A DNA stretch of 64,000 nucleotides from Saitoella complicata NRRL Y-17804 (Eukaryota; Ascomycota; Saitoellomycetes; Saitoellales; Saitoellaceae): contig NW_017567015.1 of NCBI RefSeq assembly GCF_001661265.1, forward strand, positions 1-64,000, in the 5' to 3' direction. The notes under the pieces were generated by a model. That model did not search any database. It was not told where the DNA came from and was given only the letters and a program-made list of their open reading frames with translations. Shown here in pieces: positions 19,823-30,767 of this stretch. The translations under genes were made by a program, and so were the position numbers. The stretch's first letter is position 1. Each line of letters opens with the position of its first letter.

Positions 19823-20638
19823 ATGGTACGTCTAGCTACCAAGCAGTCATCCTCTCACTATCATCTTCTCCTCGAAGCATGATCTTGATTGTCGATTCGA
19901 CTTGCTCTGAGGCCCATCTTCGTTGCTCCTCGTGAAAGGAATTTGGGCTGAGATGTTTTTCGTGTGATTAGGGTGCCTACAAGTACTTGGAAGAGCTCTA
20001 CAAGAAGAAGCAGAGCGATGTCCTCCGGTATGCACCTCTTCTCCCTCCCGTCTCCCCTTTCCTCCTAACACAATCGGGCGCACAGCTTCCTTCTCCGTGT
20101 CCGCTGCTGGGAGTACCGCCAGTTGCCGGTCTGCCACCGTGCTTCCCGTCCTTCCCGCCCCGACAAGGCCCGCCGTCTCGGTTACAAGGCCAAGCAGGGA
20201 TACGTCGTCTACCGTATCCGCGTCCGCCGCGGTGGTCGCAAGCGCCCCGCCCCCAAGGGTGCCACCTACGGTAAGCCCACCAACCAGGGTATCAACCAGC
20301 TCAAATACCAACGCTCCCTCCGCTCCACCGCCGAGGAGCGCGTCGGCCGCCGTTGCGCGAACTTGCGCGTCTTGAACTCGTACTGGATCAACTCTGATTC
20401 CACCTACAAGTACTTTGAGGTCATCTGTGTTGATCCCTCTCACAAAGCTATTCGTCGTGACCCGCGTATCAACTGGATCGCGAACGCTGTTCACAAGCAC
20501 CGTGAGTCCCGTGGTCTTACTGCCGTTGGCAAGAAGTCCCGTGGTATCAACAAGGGTCACCGTTTCAACCACTCCAAGTCTGGACGTCGTCACATCTGGA
20601 AGAAGAACAACACCCTCTCCCTCCGTCGTTACCGTTAA
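19823..20638 (+). CDS. RPL15: 60S ribosomal protein eL15
   Basis: Three exons: 19823-19825 (the ATG alone), 19972-20027, 20086-20638; 203 aa, matching the family length of 204. An intron directly after the start codon is common in ribosomal-protein genes. The chain reads [20 protein letters not shown], then [20 protein letters not shown], and ends [18 protein letters not shown]. The second donor is GTATGC. eL15 lies deep in the large subunit at the base of the L1 stalk. Confidence 0.97.
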
Positions 20639-20975
20639 GTGTAACGAACGTGACCGGGGCTTGGTTGGTGTGCAGTACGCTGTTCCTCTTGCTAAGTCTT
20701 GGGAGAGTTCGGTGTCGTGTGGTCGGTTCGCAAAGATCTGGGATGGCGTTTTTCTTTGGGCTATTGGGGTCGGATTTTGATTTGATTTCGTAATCCACAC
20801 TTTGCCCATTGCTTCTGTTCATCTTATCATCCGTGCAAAGCCTGTACAAGCCCACCCATTATCATTGCCGAATGTGTAGCTGTTCGGATCTGCAGGATGA
20901 CATTGACGTGTAACGTAGACATCAACATCTTCGTATAGGCTACCTAGCCTGCAATCGCATCCACAAAAACGAAGC
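20639..20975. other. RPL15 3' region and next promoter
   Basis: T/G-rich 3' untranslated sequence, then a short upstream region for the next plus-strand gene. Nothing else seen. Confidence 0.6.
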
Positions 20976-21374
20976 ATGACTATCACACACATCGTCCTCT
21001 TCCAATTCTCCTCAGAAGCCCTCAAAGACGTACACCTCCCATTCCTTCCCATCCACACACACCCCCACTAACCCCCTCCCACCCAGACTGCCAACATCCA
21101 AAGAATCTGCACCGCCTTCCAGGCCCTCAAGCAAAACTGCCTCCACCCCCAAACCCACAAACCCTACATCCTCTCCCTAACCGGTGGCCTCAACAACTCT
21201 CCCGAAGTACACCATTCAGGGGGTCTCACGCACGGATGGGTGGTCAAGTTTGAGAATCAGGAGGATCGGGATTGGTATGTGGAACGGGATCCGGCGCATA
21301 CGGAGTTTAAGGGGATGTTGGAGGGGGTTGTGGAGGGGGTGAGGGTGTTTGACTATGAGGGTGGGGTGTTTTGA
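20976..21374 (+). CDS. Stress-responsive A/B barrel (Dabb) domain protein
   Basis: Two exons: 20976-21029 and 21087-21374; 113 aa. It starts MTITHIVLFQFSSEALKD, the first strand of the Dabb ferredoxin-like fold. After the intron come TANIQRICTAFQALKQNCLH, then HGWVVKFENQEDRDWYVERD, then HTEFKGML. The order strand, helix, strand, DRDxY-x-x-D-PAH is diagnostic. These small dimeric proteins are cytosolic; some are stress-induced and a few are polyketide cyclases. The exact role here is unknown. Confidence 0.88.
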
Positions 21375-21542
21375 AGATATTAGAAAGGGGTTTGTGACTA
21401 TCCTAGGGGTAAGAAAGAACATAAAGGGTATCTCGTCAACTCTCCATATCGCGTCAATTCGACATCTCGCCATTGCTTCGTCTCGTCTTATTTCCGTCCC
21501 ACGTCCGGACTCCGACAGCTCCAGCTCCAGTGAACGTCGTAT

Positions 21543-22498
21543 CTATCCAGCAAACTTGCTGTACAGAACCAACAAGATCAACATCACCAGGATGGCAATG
21601 ATCAATACCGTAATCAGACGGTTCGTGATAGCCCTGTTTTCACCCTATGTTACCATATGCCCCAACTGAAACGCAAAAAGTCATGTCAGCTCGGCACAAA
21701 CCCGAGCCACAATCTTGACATGTACATACCTTCTCGCCATCCCCTTCAACGTCCTCAAACTCTTATCCACATATCCATCCGCCTCCATCAATGTATTCCT
21801 CGTATTAACGATCTGCTCCCTCTGGCCTCGTAAATCACCCAAGATTCCGGCACCGATGTCTTCTGTCTCGTGTGCGATTCTTTGGGAGTCGCGGAGGCGC
21901 TGGGAGGAGCGTTCGAGACGGTCGGTTGCAGTCAACAACCGATCGCGCTGTTCTTGTCCCTCACTCCCCGGGATAGGTGATGCCCCACGGTCTCCGAAGA
22001 GGAGTTCCCGGTCGCTGGTAGCAGACAACTTCCTCAACTCCGTTTTCTTCTCTTGTAGTTCTTTCTTGTGTTCGCGTAATCTCGCGTTGACCTTCCCCCG
22101 CGTGACACTTGGGATATTCAACACCTCTAGCTCCATCTGTGCAATAATCTCCTGTCCTTCCTCGAGGAGGCGGGAGGCGGAGGAGATGGCTGATTTACGG
22201 GGTTCGCCGCGGAGAGGGGGGAGGGAGGTGAGGGTGCGGGAGAGGTCGGCAAGGATGAGGGTGAAGTCGGATTCATAGCCTGGTGAGAGCGTCAGCACGC
22301 TGTATAGTGAGGCATAGACGGTAGGCGGATCGAGTGAATGGAGCTGCGATCGAGGCGAACCGCGGTGAGGCATGACCGCCAAGCCAAGGTCAAGCCGACA
22401 CTGGCTCGCTTTGCTCATCCCAGCCCTGTAGCACTCAATGTTCCGCCTTATAGAAAGTACGTACCGACAAACAGTTCTGACCCAACATCTGTATCCAT
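21543..22498 (-). CDS. VTI1: v-SNARE Vti1
   Basis: Three exons: 22465-22498, 21730-22279, 21543-21633; 224 aa. It starts MDTDVGSELFVGYESDF. An N-terminal three-helix bundle is followed by the Qb SNARE motif (about 130-190: RIAHETEDIGAGILGDLRGQ, then NTLMEADGYVDKSLRTL). After the RR at the exon junction comes the C-terminal membrane anchor ITVLIIAILVMLILLVLYS. Vti1 drives fusion in Golgi-endosome-vacuole traffic. An alternative upstream ATG at 22622 opens 19 codons, then a GTAAGC donor. It does not join in frame, so it is more likely part of a spliced leader. Confidence 0.93.
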
Positions 22499-22658
22499 TG
22501 CGCTCATATTTCAACGGGTTGTGGTTGTACTTGTTAGTTATCAGAGCGATGATGTCGGTGCTTACCCCGGCCGCGGTAGGAGGCGGGAGCTGCTCAGCCA
22601 CGTCCCACGAACCGCTCGCCATGGTAGGGTACAAACTTTAAAGGGCACGACACACGAA
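22499..22658. promoter_or_regulatory. Divergent VTI1-URA4 promoter
   Basis: Only 160 bp separate the two start codons. On the minus strand it carries a short upstream ORF and an intron-like GTAAGC...CTAACAAG segment, so the VTI1 transcript may have a spliced leader that overlaps the URA4 leader. Confidence 0.5.
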
Positions 22659-23699
22659 ATGGCCACCTCTATTACGATCCTTCCCGCAGCTGACTTTCAC
22701 GTCCATCTCCGTCAAGATGCCCTCATGCGTCTCGTCACCCCGACCGTCCGTCAGGGTGGGGCTTCCATTGCTTACGTGATGCCCAACCTCACTCCTCCGA
22801 TCACCACTACCGAGATGGCAATGAACTACAAGAAGGAGCTCCAGGCTATTGAGCCCAATGTTGAGTTCATGATGACGCTTTACCTCACTGCTGACCTCAC
22901 TGTCGAGGAGGTCAAGAAGGCTGCAGCGGCGGGTGTTAGTGGTGTCAAGGTCTACCCTGCCGGTGTTACGACCAACTCCTCTGCTGGAGTGTCGACGTAC
23001 GAGCCCTTTTACCCAATCTTTGCTGCTATGGAGGAGGTTAACATGGTCTTGAACTTGCACGGCGAGGTCCCTCCCTCCCCAACCAACTCTGTCTTGACCG
23101 CTGAGCACGACTTCCTCCCCACCCTCATCGACCTCGCAAAACGCTTCCCCAAGCTCCGTATTGTGCTTGAGCACTGCACCACCAAAGACGCCATCGAGAC
23201 TGTGAAGAACTGTGGTCCGAACGTTGCTGGATCAATCACCGCACACCACCTCCACATCACCATCGACTCCTGGGCCGATAACCCCTTCTGTTACTGCAAG
23301 CCCGTCGCCAAAACTCCCGAAGACCGTGCCGCACTTATTGAAGCCGCAGTCTCCGGTGATCCCAGGTTCTTCCTGGGCTCTGATTCCGCACCTCACCCCA
23401 GGGAGAAGAAGAGCGGTGCGGCACGTATTGCTGCTGGTGTCTTTACACAGTCAAGGTTGTTGTCGTACGCTGCGGAGATCTTCGATAAGCAGGGTAAGAT
23501 GGACAAGTTTGAGGACTTTGTCTCCAACTTTGGCAGGAAGTTCTACCAGGTCGAGGGGTTGGGTGTCGGCACTGAGAAGGTCAAGCTGACCAAGAAGCCG
23601 ATTAAGGTTGAGAGCGAGGTTTGGGATGGAGAGCTTGTTGTTGTGCCTTTCATGGCGACGGAGGAGTTGCAGTGGGACATTGAATGGGTCAAAGCTTAG
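22659..23699 (+). CDS. URA4: Dihydroorotase
   Basis: Single exon, 346 aa, ATG at 22659 (an upstream open frame is ignored because it would add non-homologous sequence). The zinc pair HVHLR is at residues 14-18. GVKVYPAGVTTNS holds the carboxylated Lys. NLHGEVP, EHCTT and GSDSAPH supply the remaining ligands and the catalytic Asp. The chain is of the PyrC (type II) class and of the usual length (about 348 aa). It closes carbamoyl-aspartate to dihydroorotate, step three of pyrimidine synthesis, in the cytosol. Confidence 0.97.
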   Translation: MATSITILPAADFHVHLRQDALMRLVTPTVRQGGASIAYVMPNLTPPITTTEMAMNYKKELQAIEPNVEFMMTLYLTADLTVEEVKKAAAAGVSGVKVYPAGVTTNSSAGVSTYEPFYPIFAAMEEVNMVLNLHGEVPPSPTNSVLTAEHDFLPTLIDLAKRFPKLRIVLEHCTTKDAIETVKNCGPNVAGSITAHHLHITIDSWADNPFCYCKPVAKTPEDRAALIEAAVSGDPRFFLGSDSAPHPREKKSGAARIAAGVFTQSRLLSYAAEIFDKQGKMDKFEDFVSNFGRKFYQVEGLGVGTEKVKLTKKPIKVESEVWDGELVVVPFMATEELQWDIEWVKA

Positions 23700-24031
23700 A
23701 TGTAATCCAAGAATACGGCGTTGCTATGATAGACGGAAGGGAAAACTAAACAAGAGGGTACCGATATAGCGTGTATGATATGAGAAGAGGACGTGAGAAG
23801 TGAGGCAATCGCTTACGTCTGGGTGCATGAGACCGACTTGTACGGGAAGCATCATCTGTGAGCGGGAATTACACGTATAAATTATGAGTCGCCGAATATG
23901 CACCTTGTCATCAAAATATCTTCTTGCATGTTTAAAACAGTAGTATCCATACTTTTGAAAATGCTATGCAAACGCAATATCTCCCTAGAGAATGTAGTCA
24001 ACCCTACCGTGGATGTCCATATCACAACTCA
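23700..24031. other. Convergent intergenic region
   Basis: 3' ends of URA4 and the DUF3405 gene, AT-richer than its surroundings. No gene seen. Confidence 0.6.
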
Positions 24032-26140
24032 TCAGTCCTCAATGGTCAGCGCACCCGTATCACGCACACGTTTGATAGGGTGCAACAAGACCGCTCTCCG
24101 ACACGTCTTTGCCTCCTTCCTCCACCCGTCATAAAGTTTCTTCGCAAAATGTGCATCAAAATAATACGTCGTCAACCACATATCATACTCATGTCGAAAG
24201 AACTGCTTATCATTCACGGCAGACTGAAAGACACCGACATCCCACTTCCTCTCTAGATACTGCGGATGAGGTACGTAGACAGCTTTCCAGTCATTCATGA
24301 AAGCGACGGAGAGACCGAAAGATTCGCACATGATGTGACGTCGTTCTTGGCTGTTTATGCGGTGCATTTCGAGAAGGAGGCGGCGGGAGAGACGGCCGTT
24401 TGTGATGATTGATGCGCGGCGGGGAGTTTCTCGTTCGAGTGGCCAGTTGACGATGTCGCTTTCGAAGTACCACCTTGAACCGCGAGGATCGAAGATGGGT
24501 CCAAAGGCGATGTAGTCCGCCTCCTCTCCTATCCCCTCGTCTGAAGAATCAGTATCCCAGGGTGTCATGCCTTCGAAGAACCATTTCTCCGAGTTCTTCC
24601 ACGTCGTATTGGTACACGGTTGCGCCCGTGCAAAAGCCTCAGCCTTGGAGAACAGTTCGTAATAATTTCCGATATAGCGCACATCCAGTTCCCAATTCCA
24701 GAAATACTCATACTCGGGATGATGAACAGCAAACCATTGCAAAGGCGCATGTTGCGCTCTCTGCGCCGTATTGATCTGACCCGAGCTACGACGACCGAAC
24801 CAGTTATCCACGCGTGCCAAACCAGGGTATATCGAACGCATTTGGTCCGAGCTCCACAGATCGACGAGACCTCTAAACTCGGATGGTACGACAGCCTCGG
24901 CTTTGCGTTGGTAACTCTCAGGGTCGGCAAAGATGGCGGTTCCATCTTTGACTTCGTGTAAGATTCGGAGATCGTATTGAGCACCCGTGTTGAGACAGAG
25001 TTCGGCCAGGAGTGCTCGGAGGTTGAGGATGTCGTCGCGTTCGTAGATATACCCATCGTACGATCTCAACATAACAGCTATACGTCGCGTCGGAGTCTTG
25101 GAAGCGACACAAGCGTCGATGGAGGCTTTCCAGTCGATGTCGTTAAGTTGTCGTTTATCTGGGAAGCCGAACGCTGTGTAAGGACCGTAACGCTGGTCGA
25201 CAGTAAAACAAGGATCGGAGAGGTTGGTAACTGCGTATGAACCCATCAAATGAGGTGGATGTTCGTCCACGCGACCGTCGATGCAGTGATTGAGGTTCGG
25301 GAGGGTGATGTCGCGAGGACCTGGACAGCGAAGAGACGGGTCGGGGTATGGGTCGTGGATGGCGATGTTCGAGCCTTCGCTGAACGCTGAAAAGTGATCG
25401 AATTTTTCGTATTGCTCCCAGGCTTCCCAAGGCTTGACCACCTTCGGCTTTGGTAAATCTGCTGGAATGACGGGTTTCTCGTCTTTGTGATTGTGCGATT
25501 GATCATCATTCCCATGCGCCTGGTTTGCTTCGTTTCCCTTGTTCTTCTCTGATATACTTTCCTGGACATCTTGGACGGCACCCTCGAGCTTTCTCCGAGC
25601 CTCCTCCACTTTCGCCTGTAGCGCAACCACGTCGATTCTTCCTGGAGGGAAGATGACTGAGCCGTCATCGCCAGCTTTCTCCGTATCTGAGGGATTGTTG
25701 TCTGACTTTAGCTTTCCCTTATCCTCGACGTCCGCCTTCTCGACAGGCTTCTGTGCTTCAGGTTCATCCTTCATGGTGGGAGGGATCACGACCACATCCT
25801 CCGTCGACGACTGGAATGGATTCGGCGGCACCGAATCAATGATTGGTTTTTCCGGTTCGACAACCTCAGCTTTAGGCTTCTCTGGCATCCACCGAGCGAT
25901 CGCCTCGTCATTGCCGTGATTTGCCACCATCACGTCGCTTTCTGATCCAACGACGACACCAGCCTGGAGTGCACCGAAATTCGTAACGTCGGCCTCATAA
26001 GACCATACCAACCATACCAAAACGAGACCGATGCATGATGCGAAGAACAACCTGATCACACGCCGTTTGGAGGTACGTCGATGGGATATAGGTCCATGGC
26101 CATAGACGCCGGGAAGCCCCATCCTTGGAGTACCCTGCAT
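24032..26140 (-). CDS. DUF3405 type II membrane protein
   Basis: Single exon, 702 aa. Residues 1-29 are a basic cytosolic end. Residues 30-47 form one membrane anchor (LFFASCIGLVLVWLVW). A long Glu/Lys/Pro stem reaches about 240. The DUF3405 domain follows (about 250-690). It includes RIAVMLRSYDGYIYERDDIL, then FWNWELDVRYIGNYYELF, and WYFESDIVNWP. The type II layout and the ELDVRY acidic motif recall Golgi glycosyltransferases, but no activity is proven for the family. The domain is fungal and mostly Pezizomycotina. It begins 18 nt before the end of the open frame of the next upstream gene. Confidence 0.85.
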   Translation of the reverse strand: MQGTPRMGLPGVYGHGPISHRRTSKRRVIRLFFASCIGLVLVWLVWSYEADVTNFGALQAGVVVGSESDVMVANHGNDEAIARWMPEKPKAEVVEPEKPIIDSVPPNPFQSSTEDVVVIPPTMKDEPEAQKPVEKADVEDKGKLKSDNNPSDTEKAGDDGSVIFPPGRIDVVALQAKVEEARRKLEGAVQDVQESISEKNKGNEANQAHGNDDQSHNHKDEKPVIPADLPKPKVVKPWEAWEQYEKFDHFSAFSEGSNIAIHDPYPDPSLRCPGPRDITLPNLNHCIDGRVDEHPPHLMGSYAVTNLSDPCFTVDQRYGPYTAFGFPDKRQLNDIDWKASIDACVASKTPTRRIAVMLRSYDGYIYERDDILNLRALLAELCLNTGAQYDLRILHEVKDGTAIFADPESYQRKAEAVVPSEFRGLVDLWSSDQMRSIYPGLARVDNWFGRRSSGQINTAQRAQHAPLQWFAVHHPEYEYFWNWELDVRYIGNYYELFSKAEAFARAQPCTNTTWKNSEKWFFEGMTPWDTDSSDEGIGEEADYIAFGPIFDPRGSRWYFESDIVNWPLERETPRRASIITNGRLSRRLLLEMHRINSQERRHIMCESFGLSVAFMNDWKAVYVPHPQYLERKWDVGVFQSAVNDKQFFRHEYDMWLTTYYFDAHFAKKLYDGWRKEAKTCRRAVLLHPIKRVRDTGALTIED

Positions 26141-26510
26141 TCAACGACGACAGCAGAGTCAAGACGTATTGTACCTCCACAGTTGGCTTCTGAACTCAAA
26201 CGCAGCCCTTGGCGAGAAGAGCGGACTTGACGGGGGCTCGGTAGAGTATAAAAGCCGGTAACCTGTGCCAACATTCTCGAACCTGGTAACGCGAGGTCTT
26301 GGCGTCATTTCATTTGATTTATATCCCGATAAACATGGTCCTTGTACGTCAAGCCCGCATACTGTTACGTATAAGCGGCTGAAGGATGGAGAGGTCCCGA
26401 AGCTTTTACCTTGGTCATGGTCATGCGCGCACATATGCGGAGCATTGCTGTATGTGATCGCTCGGGACCAAGCTGGAAAATGAACGGTAAAAGCTCGATG
26501 TTTGATGATG

Positions 26511-26782
26511 CTAAATATAGTAACGGTCTCGGATTTCCCGTCCATTTGAACGATTAAGGTTGAAGGACATGCAGTGATAGGATGTTTCACCAATCGCCTG
26601 CCTGTACTGCTTCTGCGCCTCCTCTGCCGCTCTCGCCTTCCTCTCCGCCTTCCTCGCTGCCTTCTCCGCCTCGTAGGTTCGATGGGTTTGGTTTGGCGGC
26701 CGATTTTGCGGTTCGCGACGACGATGTGGTAGAAGGGTTTGCCTTTTACACCGTGGCATGCTAGTCTTATTTGTACTTGCAT
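26511..26782 (-). pseudogene. Mitochondrial ribosomal protein bS16, internally broken
   Basis: The ATG at 26782 opens a clear bS16 start: MQVQIRLACHGVKGKPFYHI then VVANRKIGRQTKPIE. Family members continue with GTYDP and about 50 more residues, but that part is missing. After IEP the same frame becomes an Arg-rich stretch that stays open to 26159 without any similarity. The neighbouring frame reads TYEAEKAARKAERKARAAEE, an Ala/Lys/Glu tail like those at the end of some bS16 proteins, and stops at 26511. No splice donor lies near the break. I infer an internal deletion with frame change; an assembly error or unusual gene is possible. Confidence 0.5.
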
Positions 26783-27685
26783 CTTGGTGGGGTTACATTA
26801 TTTGTTGGTTCGAGGTCGTCGAACTTTTGGAGGTTGATTTTGGAGATGCAGGTTACTTACAGTACTCTGAGTAAGCTCGCTAATCGTGCGGCCCAACATG
26901 TGAAGGCTCGTTGCGATTTGACTCATGACAACGCCGAGCCGGAGGAGAACTCATACGTTCAACCACCCTCTGACGTTTATGTCGCTTGCAGCTTCCGATT
27001 GCCGATACGTGAGCACGCACGCTCTGCACAGCCTCTCTGACCAGCTTGCCGACCGTAACTTGACCTTGATCCGCTTGGCGAGGCAGTTGTTTCCCCATTG
27101 ATACTCCGATAAGGATTCCGAGGGTTTGTTAGGACACATGCATTGATGCCGTGAGCATGCTTGTTACACCCGCTACCTCGCCATCGCACGAATGATTTAG
27201 AACGACATCGTCCATACGAGGTTGCGGTCAACTGTGCACGCCTTATCGATAAGAAATCGAAATCCACAGTTCGGTCGCTGATGGAAGCAAAAGGGTTCAT
27301 TTACTCGAACAATTGCACGAAGACTGATCGATCATTGATGCAGATAACAGCTTTCGTATTCAATTCCAGAATAACTGCATCCTCGGCCCTCCCGAGGGAA
27401 ACCAGCAGTGGGTAGTAAAAACCTCGTCGACGTCATAAAATCGAAACAGAAAATGAGTAAGATGCTAAAAAAGTCGTAGCAAATGACAAACCCCAAAAGC
27501 TCCATCCCCATTGGTATATAAGATGTGGGTAAAAGTAATCAATCGATAGCCAATACGAAAGGTTTCCAACTCCTTTCCCCCTTCTCCCAGATTCCGTATG
27601 TACAGAAACACTGCTCGGTTTTCATCGTACACTCGCACACATATACAAGGAATATCCTTGATGGATACAAACAGGACCATCAATC
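26783..27685. other. Intergenic, 0.9 kb, no gene seen
   Basis: Only short open frames without recognisable features on either strand. GC content falls toward the BDF1 3' end. A noncoding RNA cannot be excluded. Confidence 0.5.
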
Positions 27686-30233
27686 TCAGTCGGAATCGGA
27701 GTCAGAATCGGAATCATCCGAATCGCTGTCTTCATCAGAAGAAGACATATCGACAGCTTTCCCATTACTGAACGCAGCAAGCTTCGCCTCCAGCGCTTTG
27801 ATCTGCCTCGCTTGTTCCGCCTCGGACAACACCGCCCTATTCTTGACACTCTTCGGCTTCTTGGTCGAGCTACGCCCACCCTCGCTAGGCGCAGGCAAGC
27901 TCTTCCCCGTAACGTACTTGTACAACCGGTACAGCGTCCGGTTATCCAACTGATCGATATCCAACTCGATCTCATCCGAATCGGGGTTTCCAAATCCGGC
28001 GTTCTTGATCATGTCGGAGACCTTCACGAGTTTCTCGGGAGAGAGGTTGGGTACCTTATCCGCCAATTCTTGCTTGTGCGCGAACGTGAGGATGGGGGTC
28101 GCTTCCTCTTCTTCTGAATCATCGCGGTATCGAATCGTAGATGTCTTCTTCTTAGGCTTAGACTTCTTGCTCTTACCCTCCTTGATGGCGGAGATCTGGT
28201 CCTTCATCATAGCAAGCTGCTTCTCGAGCTTCGCCAAGTTCGGGTCTTCGTCCCACTCCGCCTCGGAATCATCACCGTAACCACCCGCACGCTCTTCAGG
28301 CTTCTCTGCCCACTTTGCGTCAAAGACGGCTTCGAGACGCTTTCCCATGTTGAATACGGGAGTACCCTGAGGGTTGTACTTGTACGCATTCTTGAACATC
28401 AAACGAACATCAGCCTCAAACTCATCAGAAGACTCATACTCATTCCGATTGATCTTGCCCTGGATAGTAGACAAATCCATCGGAGTCTTGACGATCTTGG
28501 GGTAATCCGGGATACCCAACGCGACGGCATCGACGGGTTGGTAGAAGGGGTACGCATACGCTTCGTGCGTCCTCTTCTGCAACTCCGCCAGAACCTTCTT
28601 GCAGAACTGCATCTGCTGTGCCGTCTTTCGTCGTCGGGGCTTGCTATCGGGGTAAGGATAGTCTTTTGGCGCAGGAGGGTGAATCTCGCGCTTCGGACGA
28701 CCGTCCGCGCCAGTAGACTCGCGACGAATGACGGGAAGACCCTCAGCAGTCAACGGTACCGTCGGCGCTGATACCGAGCCCTTCTTCTTCGACGACGAAG
28801 TCTTCGAAGCCTTGGGCGTACCCTTAGCCGGACGCCCAATAGCATCAGCCGGAGGCATCTGCTTGATCTGCTTCTCGAACATCGCCTTCAACTGCTTCGC
28901 AAAACCCGAAATTACAGATTCCGAACCGTTATACAAGAAGCAGTTATTCCAGATCAACTCCACATCCTCAATGAATTCCCTAGGCTCGGAGTAGTATCCG
29001 TTCTTGAGGTAGGTGTCGACAGTGGTGAGATCCATGGGGTTCTTGATGATGGTGGGGTAATCCGGAATCTTGAGCGCAATGGGGTCGACCGGGTGGTTGA
29101 ACGGCACGGCGGACTTGTTGCGTTTCAGCTGCCGGATGATGGCGAGACAGTACTTTTGTTGCGCATCGGGCATAGGACCGTCAGCCGACGGTTTCCGCTC
29201 TGGCCGGGGAGGCTGTTGTGCGACAACGGGCGCAGGAGCGGACACAGCAGGCGTGACGGGCTCCTCGACCTTCGTCCTCTTGGATGAAGGCTCCTCAGCC
29301 AAGCTCTCCGCAGGACGCTTGGAATCGGGGTTAGAGATGGGGGTGTCTACCCTCGGACCACCCGTGGGCGACAGTGGCGATGACTCCTTCGGCTGCTGGG
29401 GTATTTCGGGTATGTTTGCAGCCGAGGCCTCCTCCATCTTGTCGTCCTCATCCTGCTCGTTATCGCCGAACAAGTCGTCCTCGTCATCTGCCGGTGCCGG
29501 AACTGGGTGGACATCGTCGCGCACTTCGGAGGTGAGAGCGACTTCTGCGGCGGGAACAGCGCCGAGAGGATCCGCGTCGTTGACGGCCGCGTCGACTTCT
29601 TCTGAGGAAGGAATCGTGACGGGAGGAATGGCGGCCTCGTCAACACCGAAGGGAGCAGCATCGGCTGGTTTGATCACGCCAGTACTTGAAAGAAACGTGT
29701 TAACAGGCTGTTCGAATGCAAAAGAACAATCAAGGAAGAGAGTGGACAACGCGCACAAGCAAAAACAACACACAACTTTATTGGAGGAGACACACGAGTG
29801 AATGCGTACAAAACTATACGAAAGGCTACCCTGAGAAGAAAAAACACACGTTTCCAAAGAGAGAGAGAAGAGAAAAGTCTCATCGAAAGTCGAGACACGT
29901 AAAGAGTTATCGACTAGTCGAGTTTGATAATTGACGCGTCTCTCTCGAAACCGTGTTTTTTTCTCTCAGACTAGTTCGTAGAGCTCCATACACATTCACT
30001 CGGACCTTCTCAACCAACAACGACACGCGCGTGTGTGTGTTTGTGTGTACACCGTCGACATTTGCGCATGGCCATTACAGCGCGCAACGCGATGAGGTGT
30101 GTGTGTGCGGGGAAGGTGTGACGCGTCATCCTCTCTCACCTCAACGGAAGTGCAGTACTCACCCATTCAAGGGACTCCCCTCCTCACCCGGCGTCCTCAT
30201 CAACTCAGCTTCGTCATTCAAGCCATTCGCCAT
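27686..30233 (-). CDS. BDF1: BET double-bromodomain protein
   Basis: Two-exon model: 30163-30233 and 27686-29684, with a long 478-nt intron (GTGAGT to TTTCAAG); 689 aa. Bromodomain 1 spans about 200-300 ([20 protein letters not shown], acetyl-lysine Asn276). Bromodomain 2 spans about 382-485 ([18 protein letters not shown], Asn461). The NET domain spans about 553-620. It ends in an acidic Ser/Asp tail. Bdf1 binds acetylated H4, recruits TFIID and SWR1, and blocks silencing spread. The frame stays open upstream of the chosen ATG ([20 protein letters not shown]) to a GATTTAG acceptor at about 30311, so a further 5' exon may exist. Confidence 0.92.
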
Positions 30234-30767
30234 CCCACGGTCCTTATCCAATTGGTCCAATTCCACGGGCGGAGACGGCGTCGGGTACACCACACCGTCC
30301 AGCTTGACCTAAATCAAAACCTTCAAAAATAACGAAAGCGAGTCCGAAGGAGTATGGAAGTCGAAGATAACTGAATATCTCGACGTCTGGACGCTTTTTG
30401 ATTTTAAGGGGGGTTGTTGGTCGGGGGGAAGTTGGGTGGTTAAGTACCCAAGGTCGACGCGCGCGAGCTAAAAATTTCTTGTAGGGTAAGAGGGCTTGAA
30501 TAACCAGCCACGCTCGGCTCGGGAACGGCTGGGTAGGAGAGAGTTGACTCATCCGATGGCCTGAAATCGCGATGGTATAGGATGATGTTGTTGTGCTGGC
30601 TGTTCTGATTCTGTCGATTCGAGCAGCATTCATCCGGGGCTGGTTGGGGGATTGGGTCACGATGACGCGTTCTTCTTTGTCGTAGGTCAAACCCAACCGA
30701 TTCGCTGTAGTACGAGTCTCGCAATGTTGTTTTCAAATGCTTGCTTCATGATATCGATATCGTAGAA
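30234..30767. other. BDF1 5' region, possible upstream exon
   Basis: Minus-strand frame 30234-30310 looks coding and may be part of BDF1's first exon or its leader. No ATG-bearing exon could be joined with confidence. The rest shows no gene. Confidence 0.4.

Noticed and set aside
19847-20809. Long minus-strand frame antisense to RPL15
   Set aside because: Mirror of a strongly biased ribosomal-protein gene; typical antisense artefact.
26159-26510. Continuation of the bS16 frame as a 207-aa protein
   Set aside because: Arg-rich then random composition, ending 18 nt before the next gene's start; not protein-like.
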